DNA from: Tilletia caries
Lineage: Eukaryota; Basidiomycota; Exobasidiomycetes; Tilletiales; Tilletiaceae
Assembly (NCBI GenBank): GCA_032718865.1
Contig: JALUTQ010000037.1
Span: 1 to 64,000, forward strand
Reading direction: 5' to 3'
DNA length: 64,000 nucleotides
Both the position numbers and the translations under genes were made by a program. Under the pieces are notes generated by a model that searched no databases, was not told the origin of the DNA, and was given only the letters and a program-made list of their open reading frames with translations. Shown in pieces: positions 42,088 through 51,369 of the stretch (the stretch's first letter is position 1; each line of letters begins with the position of its first letter).

Positions 42088-43738
42088 ATGGCGGAGACGA
42101 ATTTCCGGGACGACGAGGACGACAGACCTGGAAGTGGGCTCGAGATAACTCTACGGCAGCCAACTCGGATTGGCAGCCGCAAGACCGGTCAAGGCAAGCG
42201 ACGGGCTCCAACGGCTGGACAGGCTCTGTCACGTCCTCCATCGTCGCCCAGCAACATGCGGACAACGACGCCTTCAACAGCTCGTGGGATCCGTACCAAG
42301 ACAGCGCCATCGCATCGATCCCGGAACCTATTCTGAAGCAGCAACCATACACCATCCGACTTCTGGAACTGATCGCGTCAAACGCGGAACAGGCACACCG
42401 GATGCACGAGAAGATCGCCGACCTCGAGCAGCAACTCTCAGCCGCCAACAAAGCGTTGGCGGAGCTGAAACCCGCCCACGACGACAGAACCCTCCTTACA
42501 GCAGGACACGGAGACTATTTCTCAAAGTCGCAACAGCAGTGGGTGCCCCTCTCGGTGAGCTGGTTTGTTATCTTTCGCCTATGAGACCGCCGCCGAAATG
42601 CTGACACCGCGGAACAATCACACAGGATGAATTCAAACTACAAATTATGTGGCACGAGACAACTGCGCAGAAGAAGTTCGACGTGCAGGAGACGCTGAAC
42701 CTGCCACTCCAAAAATGCATCTTCACCGAGGACGGCACTCCCATAGCCGACCACGTATACAGGTCGATGCGGACCGACGCCAAAGAACTCATCCTCCTCC
42801 AACTTGCCGGCCTACCAGACCAACCGATGGCAACGAAGTATCGGATGCTGGCTTTCTACAAGGCGAGATACGCGCCACAACTGTCCAAAGTGTGCCGAAC
42901 TCTGTCGGAACGGTGGTGCGAGCTGGCGATGTGCGCCAACGTCTGGAAGGCTCGGGCAATGATAGGACGAGCCTTACGTGCCATAGGTCAAGTCAGCGTT
43001 ACCGACTTCCGGGTTGCCGACGAAGCCGAGTCCTCTTCCACACCTTCAGGTGGTCGGTCTCGACTCAGCAGCACGTGGACGACACCAAAGACGGTCCCAA
43101 GCAGCCCGACAAAAGCACCGACTTCGGCCTCCACGTCTAAGGTTACTATCAGGGCGCGGGCCGTGGCCGACGCCTTCGGTTCGAGCCCTAACCCTCCACC
43201 CGAAACGACAACGTCTGCTCAACCCCCGTCGACGCCTTCGACGAACCCAAACCCTCCACCCGAAACGACAACGTCTGCTCAACCCCCGTCGACATCGTCG
43301 ACCGCTATGGCCTCAACGTCCACTCTCGCGCTCACCGATCGCTCCAATCTAACCCCCAACGCAGCTTCGATCCCCACGCCCGCGTTCACGCTCTCAGGGT
43401 CTCAAGCACCGACGAAGAATACCACCTCTCTGTCTACGTCGGAAGTCGAGGTGAGTTAACCATTTACCCGTCCCCACTCCCCAGACAATGCGCACTGCTC
43501 CTGTCCACCAGTTCTGACTCTCGGTTCATGCACACAGGCTATCGACAAGAACGTGGCAATAGCCCTCTTGGAGGAACGCAATGTTACGACCCACGCTAGA
43601 CAGCACGCCAGGACGATCACCAAACTGCTCGTCAAAAGCCACGTATCTCAGCCGATCCGACAAGAAGATCTCCGCACGGCGACGGCAGCGGTCTCCAGCG
43701 CTGCATCAAAGCGACGTAAGGGCAACCCACAAGTCTAA
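42088..43738 (+). CDS. Spliced accessory protein of transposon locus 2
   Basis: Three exons join in phase 0: up to 42554, 42626-43450 and 43538-43738, each with GTGAG donors and ACACAG acceptors. Exon 1 carries FNSSWDPYQDSAIASIPEPI and the coiled coil HRMHEKIADLEQQLSAANKA. Exon 2 has FKLQIMWHETTAQKKFDVQE and KYRMLAFYKARYAPQLSKVC, then a Pro/Ser/Thr-rich linker with a duplicated 60-bp unit near 43190-43290 (NPPPETTTSAQPPSTP twice). Exon 3 is basic (NVAIALLEERNVTTHARQHA, KRRKGNPQV, stop). The start is unclear: the ATG at 42088 is one frame away from the exon 1 reading, so there is an early indel or a missed exon. No known domain. Confidence 0.5.
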
Positions 43739-43979
43739 CCCCTCGGCCCAACCCCAGCGCAAACCCCGGTCCCAAACGTCTAGACGCATGCCTTTATCCT
43801 CTTCACCCAATCGCTACTCCCGCTTCAGCTTGCTCGTCCTCACCCCTCACAGCAACTCAGCCGGTCTCCTCGTTAAACAACGTTCGGCAGTTCGGCTCCA
43901 CAAACTAGTTCAGACGTTTTGTCGACTTTGAAGGCATCATTTCTCAACGCTAACTCTCTTATCAGGTTCAGCCCTCCAT
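43739..43979. other. 3' flank, nothing recognised
   Basis: Short ORFs only; probably the untranslated 3' region of the preceding gene. Confidence 0.35.
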
Positions 43980-44190
43980 ATTATACGGACACTGCATACT
44001 AACTACTGACTACGGACACTGACCACTGACTACTAACCACGGCATACTAACTACTGACTATGGACACTGACTATACTAACTACTGACTATGGACACTGAC
44101 TATACTAACTACTGACTATGGACACTGACTACGGACACTGACCACCGACTACTAACCACCAAGTACTGACCAAGCACTGACTCTTACATC
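43980..44190. repeat. Minisatellite, 29-bp unit
   Basis: About three good copies of a 29-bp unit containing ACTAACTACTGACTATGGAC occur at about 44047-44135, with degenerate copies of the same ACTGACTA/GGACACTGAC words on both sides. There is no ORF. Confidence 0.7.
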
Positions 44191-44709
44191 TTCCAAGGGT
44201 TCTATGTCCCCACCCCACAGCTCCAGAGCCGACCCACACTTACAGACCAGCTGCTGGGGGAGCGAGGAGGTAAGTCTGGCTCGAAGCATCTGATCTCGGC
44301 GCATACCATAGAGACCGATGCTGACGATGATAACGTTCCTCTCACACACGCGAGACAGTGGCGCAACCACGGACCACGGTGCACGAGATGCTAGGAGCGA
44401 TCGAGGGGGCGCGGAGGCGGTCGAGGGGGCGCGGAGGCTGTTCGCCGCCAACGAGCTGGGTATGAGGGCCAGCTGGGAAATGGATGTGGACGCAGAAAAA
44501 TGAATGTAGCCATTGGGTCAAGCTCGATTTCAAAAGCTGGGAAATGGAGAATAAATTGCCAAAACTGCACACACATTCATTTCTGAGCTTTACATCCATT
44601 TTCCGTCCATTTCGTTTTCTACTGAGAATGAATAATGAATACTTCGAAGAAGAAGCCTTTTGAAAGCAAGAAGTTCTCACACTTCAAGGAAACAGCTGGG
44701 CTTATATCA
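44191..44709. other. Stretch without a recognisable gene
   Basis: Contains a 20-bp direct duplication (GAGGGGGCGCGGAGGCGGTC and neighbour near 44402-44440), otherwise nothing supported. Confidence 0.35.
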
Positions 44710-44718
44710 ATTCTCATC

Positions 44719-45533
44719 GAGAACCGTGAATTTTGCCTCCCAGCATTTGCCTCCTGGAGGCAAAATTGTCGCCCAAGCTCATATGCACCAAATTTGCCTC
44801 CCGGGAGGTCCCAGATTTGCCTCTTGGGGAGGCAAATTTACCGCTTCCCTCATCAAACGCCGAAATTTGCCTCATTTCTGCTATTTGCCTCGGAGGCAAA
44901 TGCTCCGAAAGGAGGCAAAATTCTAGTTCAGAGACCCACGGCCTACAATTTTGCCTCCTTCCAGGGCCTGATTTGCCTCCCTCCATTCACATTTGCCTCC
45001 AAGACTTTCACTGCACGTGATCTAGATAAAGCTCATTACACCAGGTAAATTCCACGTGGTCATCATCTTATCTCCTTCTTTTTATCTTTTTTCATCGCCC
45101 GCTCGAGCCCCTGCATAGCAACAGCTCTGCCTCCACTTTTCCCACGACACTTTCTTCTCGCCCTCATCTTTTCCCCTTCTCGAGCTCTTAATGCTTCTTT
45201 CGCTCGTCAATCCTACTCGAATTTCACTTGTCAACACAGGGAGAGGATGATTGGTCAGGAAGGAGGCAAAATAGCCGTGGACAGGAGGCAAATTTCAGCA
45301 GTTCTCTCTCGTAATCGCGAATTTTTGCCTCTTCGGAGCCTTTTTGCCTCGGAGGAGGCAAGCCGCCGGAGCGAGGAGGCAAAATCGGCGATTCCCATCG
45401 ATTTGAACTGTTTAGGGAGGCAAAAAATGGGTCTGAGGAGGCAAATTTCGATTTCATCCTTGTGGACGGTCGATTTTGCCTCCATTTAGCCCAAGGAGGC
45501 AAAACACCTTAGGAGGCAAAATTCACGGTTGCC
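44719..45533. mobile_element. MITE C (GGAGGCAAA words), 9-bp target duplication
   Basis: The terminal inverted repeat AACCGTGAATTTTGCCTCC is exact from the fifth or fourth base at both ends. Perfect 9-bp direct repeats ATTCTCATC are at 44710-44718 and 45534-45542. The 815-bp element has more than 30 copies of GGAGGCAAA/TTTGCCTCC, concentrated in its two ends and with a plain, pyrimidine-rich middle (45020-45235). There is no ORF. A 9-bp duplication fits Mutator-like elements. It inserted only 60 bp past the 3' end of the membrane-protein gene at 45601. Confidence 0.87.
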
Positions 45534-45600
45534 ATTCTCATCCATATAGAGATTGCATGGTAGTATTTGTTGGGATCACCCAAAGATGTGACTCCCTTCA

Positions 45601-48600
45601 TTACCGCAGTGAATATTGGGACGAGCCTCCTGCACCGCTCGACGTCGCCGAAGACCGGGAGGAGACCGCAGCACCAGGTCCTAACAGGTGGGTACCCCTG
45701 CTCAAAAAGTCGCTGTGTCGCGACGGAAGTTCAGACTCGTCGGGTGTACGCATGCTCTGGCTGTGGCCCTCCGAATGGTAGTCGCACATGCTCGCCGTAC
45801 TGGTGCGATGCTGAGAAGCCAGCAGTCCCAGGGCGCCGCCCGTCCCAGGACCAGCAGCCGTCCCCGTCGGCAAGGCCGCTGCCTCTGGACGCAATAGGTC
45901 GGTGGCCTGCGATGGAACACCAGCTTGCGGCCCTTGAGTCATTGAAGAACCAGTGCGAGCATGAAGATCACCCTCTCCGAAGCCTTCCGGAAAGGTGGGC
46001 AGTCGAGCGCGATCCTGTGGCGAGCTGCTCGCGAGCGTCAAGCTGGACGGATCTTTGAGACTGCGCGAAGTCGAGGTCCTAGATCGTGGTGGCCGCGGTG
46101 GCGGATGGAGACTGGTGAAGCCCGCAGCCCAGCCCGTGACGTCGTCGGTGGATCCAGATCGATGTCCAGCGCTGCTTCCGGATAACAAGGCTCCATTCGA
46201 GCTCTTGGGGGCTTCGTGCGTGCTGCCTGAACTCCAAGGACCGGTCCCATCACCGGACCCAGACCCGGAACTCCCCTGTCCCTCCGCATCGCGGTTTGCC
46301 CTGCGATGCGAACGGCGGGTAGCAGCAGTCGCACCCGCTCCAGTCGCAGCACCAGCCGCAGCACCGACAAGAGCAGCCTGCGGCCATCCCTTACCAGCTC
46401 GGTAACTGCCCGTCGTGCGTGGGGAAGGATTTGCACGACCATACGGACCCGCACGATCATACGGGTCCGCTCCATAGTCTCCCATCAGGCCCTGCCGCTC
46501 CTGTCCCGGCCCAGGCTGGTCATCCTCCTCCCCTTCATCCTCCTCGCCGACTGGAACCGTACCCACCGGGTCATAAGCACCCTTCCGCTTGCCCATATAC
46601 GCCGGGCCGCCCTCGGCTTCGGAGTCCGTGCCCGGGCTGCTGGACGCATACTGCGGTACTGGCTTGCGACTGAGCCGTCGTTCGCCTGAAGTCATCCGGC
46701 GAGCAGCGTGCGCCAGACCGAGCGCAGCCGCACCCGCCGCCGCACCGAGTCCATAGATGACACCCGCACCAGCCGCACCCGAGTGTGTGCTGACTTCGTT
46801 ATCCTGCGCGGCTGTGTGTTGGGTTAGGTTCGAGACTGATCGGGCCGAAGGCTGCTGCGTTCCCGGCGTCACATGCCTACTGCTGCTGGCATTCCGCTGA
46901 CTGGGTCCGCTGTTACTGTTCGAGCCCGTGCCACTCTCGGTCCCGGACGCCGAGCGGTTGCCGGTCATGGCTCCGAAGAAACGAGATCCACTCCCGCCGG
47001 CGCTGTCCCGGCCGAGATTGGCCATGTCGTGGTACTTGGTCTTCCGGGCGTTGAGGGCAGGATCGTTTACCATCAGACCTTGGTCGTTGCTGTAGGTCGA
47101 CATGTTCCGACCTCGACCGGCGGCGACCACAGCCGCTCCAGCCGCAGCCGCGATACCTTCCGCACGATGCTCGGCATGGCGAGTCTCGTCGGGTGAATCA
47201 GCGAAAGGATCGGCGGTGATTTGGTCGTTTACGCCGTCATCGTGGTATCCCTCGCCCCCGGCGCGTTCGGCAGCCTGGCGACCGCCAACGATGAAGAAGC
47301 CACTGCCTCCATCGTCGTGTAGTCCATCGGCCTCCCACTCGACTTCATGGACACCACCCTGCGAACCGCCCCATGGACCCGCACCAGCGCGCTCGCGCTC
47401 CTCACGCCGCCGGCGTCGACGACTGGAGACTGTGGCCATGGCAGCAACCGCAGCTGCACTTGCCTCAGCCAGACCTGCACCGAGGGTCGAGCCTCCGCTG
47501 CCGGTACGGCCGTTCCGTGGGTTGCCTGCACCTGCTGCGCCGACGTTTGCTAGCGGAAGGGCCGTGTAGGCGCCTCCCGTGACGGCGGAGTCGCTAGGAA
47601 TTCGGTTCCCGCGAGAGGTGAGCCAGTTGGACCAGCTGGGAGAACGGTGATTCGATGTCGCCGCTGCCGCTGCACCTGCACCTGCAGCTCCTAAGCCTAG
47701 GAGTGCGGATTTTTCCCCCGTTCCTCTGGGCCCAGCTGCACCATAGCCCATCTCTGCGGGGTCATTGCTGATGCCAGCCCCATACTTCTCAGAGCCGAAG
47801 CCAGTCTGCTCGAGGCGCTGACGTCTTCTTTGCCTCTTTAGGAGACAGCAGAGTAGGAGGGCGAGAAGGAGGAGGAAGCCGAGGATGGAAGAGACGAGCG
47901 TACCGGCGAGCTGAGCAGGTGTAAGACCGCTACTCTGGCGCTGGAGTGGGGTGCCGCCACCGGGAACGTTGTCTGTGGAGGAAGGGATCGTCGAAGTTCC
48001 TCCGACGAACGTGGTTCCAGAGTAGATGGAGGTGGAGCCGGGGAGGAAGGTTGTGCCCGAAGCAAGGCTGGTGGAGCCCGGGAAGAACGTAGTTCCGGAG
48101 ACGAGTGTAGGACTTGCTTCCTGGGTAGGCCCGACAGCCGTCCCCGAGACAATGCTGGTTGGGTTCGTTCCTCCTGTCGAGCCGGGGAGGTAGGTGGTGC
48201 CACCTACGACCGAGGTTCCTGAGGGAATGAAAGTCGTTCCTGCACTACTAGTCGCACCCGGAGGGAGAGCTACTACAGTCGAGCTTCCACTTCCGCCGTC
48301 GCTCTGCGTAGGTGTGGAGCCGGTATTCGAGCCTGCTCCGTTGCCTGATGTTTGGGGAACGGAATTGGTTGATGATGATGGGCGAGGGGATGACCCGGAC
48401 GGGACAGGCGCAGGAGTAACCGCAGATGAGGGCGCCAGTCCCGAGGATTGACCTGGTCCCGAAGCGCTGTTGCCTGCCGATGATGTGGGCGTCGCTGCTC
48501 CTGAGGTAAACCCGACGCGGAATCGTGAGACGGTGTAGAGCGTTCCCAGATCTGGGTACGGAGTGGGACCTGTGTACAGCAGCGGCAAAGGCCGAGCGAC

Positions 48601-48807
48601 GTAGAGAGTGTCGGTGGTGACCCCAACTTCGACGGTGGCGCTGAGAGTGGGACCGAGGCTGCCGCTGGGGTCGTAGAGGACAGTCTGTCTGGTTTTGGTG
48701 TAGGTTTGTGTGAGGGTGGTGTATGCGGAGTAGGAGAGCCAGGAGGGCAGCACCTGGTCCGTAGACTGAGGTCCGTCCACCTGGCCGGGAAGCGCTTTGA
48801 GCGACAT
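45601..48807 (-). CDS. Single-pass membrane protein, Ser/Thr-rich ectodomain
   Basis: 1068 residues without an intron. Residues 1-300 are Ser/Thr/Gly-rich with repeats of the type GTTFLPGSTSxxSGTTF and would be heavily O-glycosylated. A membrane segment (TLVSSILGFLLLLALLLCCL, about residues 300-322) is followed by the basic stop-transfer stretch KRQRRRQR. The remaining 740 residues are low-complexity and cytosolic, with Ala/Gly-rich, Arg-rich and Ser-rich parts. The layout (mucin-like outside, one membrane pass, long disordered inside) is that of fungal cell-surface sensors such as Wsc/Mid2-type or Axl2-like proteins, but no WSC or cadherin-like domain is visible. The N-terminus (MSLKALPGQVDG) lacks a clear signal peptide. 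A CTCAG acceptor just upstream leaves room for a first exon with one. The gene is divergent from RPF1. Confidence 0.85.
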   Translation of the reverse strand: MSLKALPGQVDGPQSTDQVLPSWLSYSAYTTLTQTYTKTRQTVLYDPSGSLGPTLSATVEVGVTTDTLYVARPLPLLYTGPTPYPDLGTLYTVSRFRVGFTSGAATPTSSAGNSASGPGQSSGLAPSSAVTPAPVPSGSSPRPSSSTNSVPQTSGNGAGSNTGSTPTQSDGGSGSSTVVALPPGATSSAGTTFIPSGTSVVGGTTYLPGSTGGTNPTSIVSGTAVGPTQEASPTLVSGTTFFPGSTSLASGTTFLPGSTSIYSGTTFVGGTSTIPSSTDNVPGGGTPLQRQSSGLTPAQLAGTLVSSILGFLLLLALLLCCLLKRQRRRQRLEQTGFGSEKYGAGISNDPAEMGYGAAGPRGTGEKSALLGLGAAGAGAAAAATSNHRSPSWSNWLTSRGNRIPSDSAVTGGAYTALPLANVGAAGAGNPRNGRTGSGGSTLGAGLAEASAAAVAAMATVSSRRRRRREERERAGAGPWGGSQGGVHEVEWEADGLHDDGGSGFFIVGGRQAAERAGGEGYHDDGVNDQITADPFADSPDETRHAEHRAEGIAAAAGAAVVAAGRGRNMSTYSNDQGLMVNDPALNARKTKYHDMANLGRDSAGGSGSRFFGAMTGNRSASGTESGTGSNSNSGPSQRNASSSRHVTPGTQQPSARSVSNLTQHTAAQDNEVSTHSGAAGAGVIYGLGAAAGAAALGLAHAARRMTSGERRLSRKPVPQYASSSPGTDSEAEGGPAYMGKRKGAYDPVGTVPVGEEDEGEEDDQPGPGQERQGLMGDYGADPYDRAGPYGRANPSPRTTGSYRAGKGWPQAALVGAAAGAATGAGATAATRRSHRRANRDAEGQGSSGSGSGDGTGPWSSGSTHEAPKSSNGALLSGSSAGHRSGSTDDVTGWAAGFTSLHPPPRPPRSRTSTSRSLKDPSSLTLASSSPQDRARLPTFPEGFGEGDLHARTGSSMTQGPQAGVPSQATDLLRPEAAALPTGTAAGPGTGGALGLLASQHRTSTASMCDYHSEGHSQSMRTPDESELPSRHSDFLSRGTHLLGPGAAVSSRSSATSSGAGGSSQYSLR

Positions 48808-49700
48808 GTTTGGAGAAGCCAGGGTCCTGAGATGGACAGAGATGTCAGCTACTTTCGGTGCCCCAAAGGAGGAGAAACTTAGTCGAACTCACTGTTTAGT
48901 TCTGCGTGATAATGGATGATCCTTAGAGACCGTATTTGTTTTGTGAAGAATAAGAAAGGCTGTGGGTGTTCCTGAATATCGAGATGGGTGAGAGGTGTCC
49001 GAGATTGTTGCAAGGTCGTGGTTCCGTGAGAAGGTCGTTATTTAAGTCGTAAGAGGGCAAATCCGAGCGTGAGAAGAGCAGTGGTGCGGGCGTAGGCGGA
49101 ATCGATGCGATAGGGGCGCGACTGTCCGGGGCGTCTAGCTTCGAGCGCCCGGAGTCCAGAACCCTGAGCACTGAGCAGTATAGGGAAGCCGCTGGGCGTA
49201 AATCTGGACGAAGGAGAGCGAGCGAGTAAGTCAGTTGGAAGTCGCACAAGAGAAGCAGCGGCGGTGCTCGGACCGTACCGTTGGAGGAACCTGCGCACCG
49301 TTCCACCAGCCCAAAAGAAGTGGAGAAGCGATTGACCTCGACTGAGCGCTGAGCAGAGAAAGCAGCGAGCAAAGGGCAGAGATCGAAACAGGCAAACAGG
49401 AGGGAGCAGGCAGAGCAGGTCGAAGGCGAGCACAGCCAGCCGAGGGCAAGCTGAATCAAAACAAGCCCCTATTCGAATTTCGAAGGTCAAGCCCGATCTC
49501 AAAAATCTCAAACGCGTACACGTAAGCATGACATCACAGCGACGCGCCCGGCAAGCTGCGATCACGTGCTGCCGCCAGTGACCTTGGTTCAGCTGCGACG
49601 GCCGCATGGCAACAGGAAATTTTTGCTCCCCACTCGCCTCGAATTCTGGCCGCTTACTTCTCACTCGGCTTCCCAACGACACAAGACGAACGCAGCGAGA
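48808..49700. promoter_or_regulatory. Divergent intergenic region, membrane protein and RPF1
   Basis: About 890 bp lie between the divergent starts. It contains no convincing gene and should hold both promoters. No TATA box or clear operator was recognised. Confidence 0.4.
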
Positions 49701-51145
49701 ATGGGAAAGTCGACACTGAGACAGAAGCGCAAGGCTGTCGAGCAGCACAAGGCGAACAAGAAGGCGCGCACAGACCGCAGGAAGCGCGGCGATGAGCCCA
49801 AGGGCGTCACTCGGACCATCGAGAACACGCCCCTCCCCAAACTCACAGTCCTCAAGTCCGCATTGAAGAAGACCAAGGACGCGGACGTAAAACGGACAGG
49901 GAAGGGGAAGAGTGTGGTTGAAGACGAGGATGAAGATGAGGTGGACGACGACGACGACGAGGAAGGAGATGAGGATGACGACGAGCTCGGGGAGGATGAC
50001 GACGACGAGGATCGGCAGGAGGAGAGCAGCGCAGCCGCAGCCGAGCGCGCCGCTGCTAGCACCTTGACTTCAGGGGAACACGACGACGGCGACGACGATG
50101 ACGAGCAACCAGAAGACGAGGCCGACGAAGCAGCCGACGAAGGAGATCCACGCGACGACCCCTACGCCCCACCCTCCATCCTAATCACAACCTCCCTCCC
50201 TTCCTCCTCCCTATCACCACACCTAACCTCCCTCAACGCCCGCTCCCACCCCTCCGAACGAACCCGCTCCTTCGTAAACGAGCTCCTCTCCATTTTCCCC
50301 GGCGCCGAGTACCGCCCGCGCGCCAAAGCCAAGGGCGCTGGGCTGGGCAAGATCGCCGGCTGGGCCCGCAACAGGGGGTTTGATGCCCTGGCTGTTGTTG
50401 GGCAGGACGTCAATCAGAAGGGTGCCGTCCCTGCTTACCTAACAGTAGTCCAGCTCCCCAATGGACCGACAGCCTTCTTCCGTCTGACCTCCATCAATCT
50501 CGGCAGCGAGATCGGCGGACATGCACGCTCCACACCCCACACCCCCGAACTCATCCTGAACAACTTCTCCACCGCCCTCGGACACCAGGTTGGTTCCCTC
50601 CTCCGATCCCTCTTCCCCCAGATCCCAGACTTGGACGGAAGACAGGTCGTCACCGCCCACAACCAGCGCGACTTCATCTTCTTCCGTCGACATCGGTATA
50701 TGTTCGCCAGTGCGGATAAGGCCACCCTACAGGAGATCGGGCCCCGCTTTACCCTCAAGCTCCGCCTGCTCAGGACGGGCCTGCCCAAGGGTGCGGGAGA
50801 GTGGGACGGACAAGTCCGATTTGACGGTGTCAATGCGGAACCGGACGAGCCGGAGCCCCAGGGACTCGGCGAGGACGGTCCCGATCCTCAGGAGGACGCG
50901 GACGCGGACGCGGAACAAGGGGAGGACGCGCAAGCGTCATCGTCCGCCTCCGATAAGAAGCGGAAGAGGACAAAGATTGTCGCTGCCGACGGACAGGACG
51001 GCGGCGAAGTCGAGTTCAAGTGGAAGGTCAGTTTCTCTTTCTCTGGCCATTTTTGCCTCCCTTCTACCAGTGCTGACGCGTTACGTCTTCCTCCTTTCAC
51101 TAACAGTCAAGAATGGGTGTCAACAGACGCAGCTTTTTCCTTTAA
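49701..51145 (+). CDS. RPF1: Ribosome production factor 1 (Brix domain)
   Basis: A nucleolar factor for assembly of the large (60S) ribosomal subunit. Two exons: 49701-51026 and 51107-51145, joined in phase 0; the 13-codon last exon gives the family ending SRMGVNRRSFFL. The protein is 454 residues. The chosen start (MGKSTLRQKRKAVEQHKANK) fits the family; an upstream in-frame ATG at 49566 would add 45 unlike residues. Residues 1-60 are basic. A long acidic run of Asp/Glu follows (about residues 70-150). The Brix domain covers about residues 175-370, with ERTRSFVNELLSIFPGAEYR, VVQLPNGPTAFFRLTSINLG, ELILNNFSTALGHQVGSLLR, HNQRDFIFFRRHRYMF and LQEIGPRFTLKLRLLRTG. Another acidic insert precedes the C-terminus. 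It is convergent with the methionyl-tRNA synthetase gene, 224 bp apart. Confidence 0.95.
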
Positions 51146-51369
51146 TGGAGGTCCCTCTCGACCGTCACACTCTGAGCAATACCATTTTGGCCTTGATCAT
51201 ATGTATACTCCTTCGCCATCTTTTGCTTACAGAATAGAGGGATATGAGGTGTAGCCCGGGGTAACAAGTATGGTCGGCGTGACAGCGATTGAAGAAAGGG
51301 ATCGAGCATCGCGCCCGGAGGTCGCGAATGCAAAGGATTGAGTACGGACGGCAAAGGACAATCGACACG

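Noticed and set aside
45688..45920. ORFs on the plus strand opposite the long membrane-protein gene
   Set aside because: They are mirror frames of a GC-rich, low-complexity coding region and have no domain or start context of their own.
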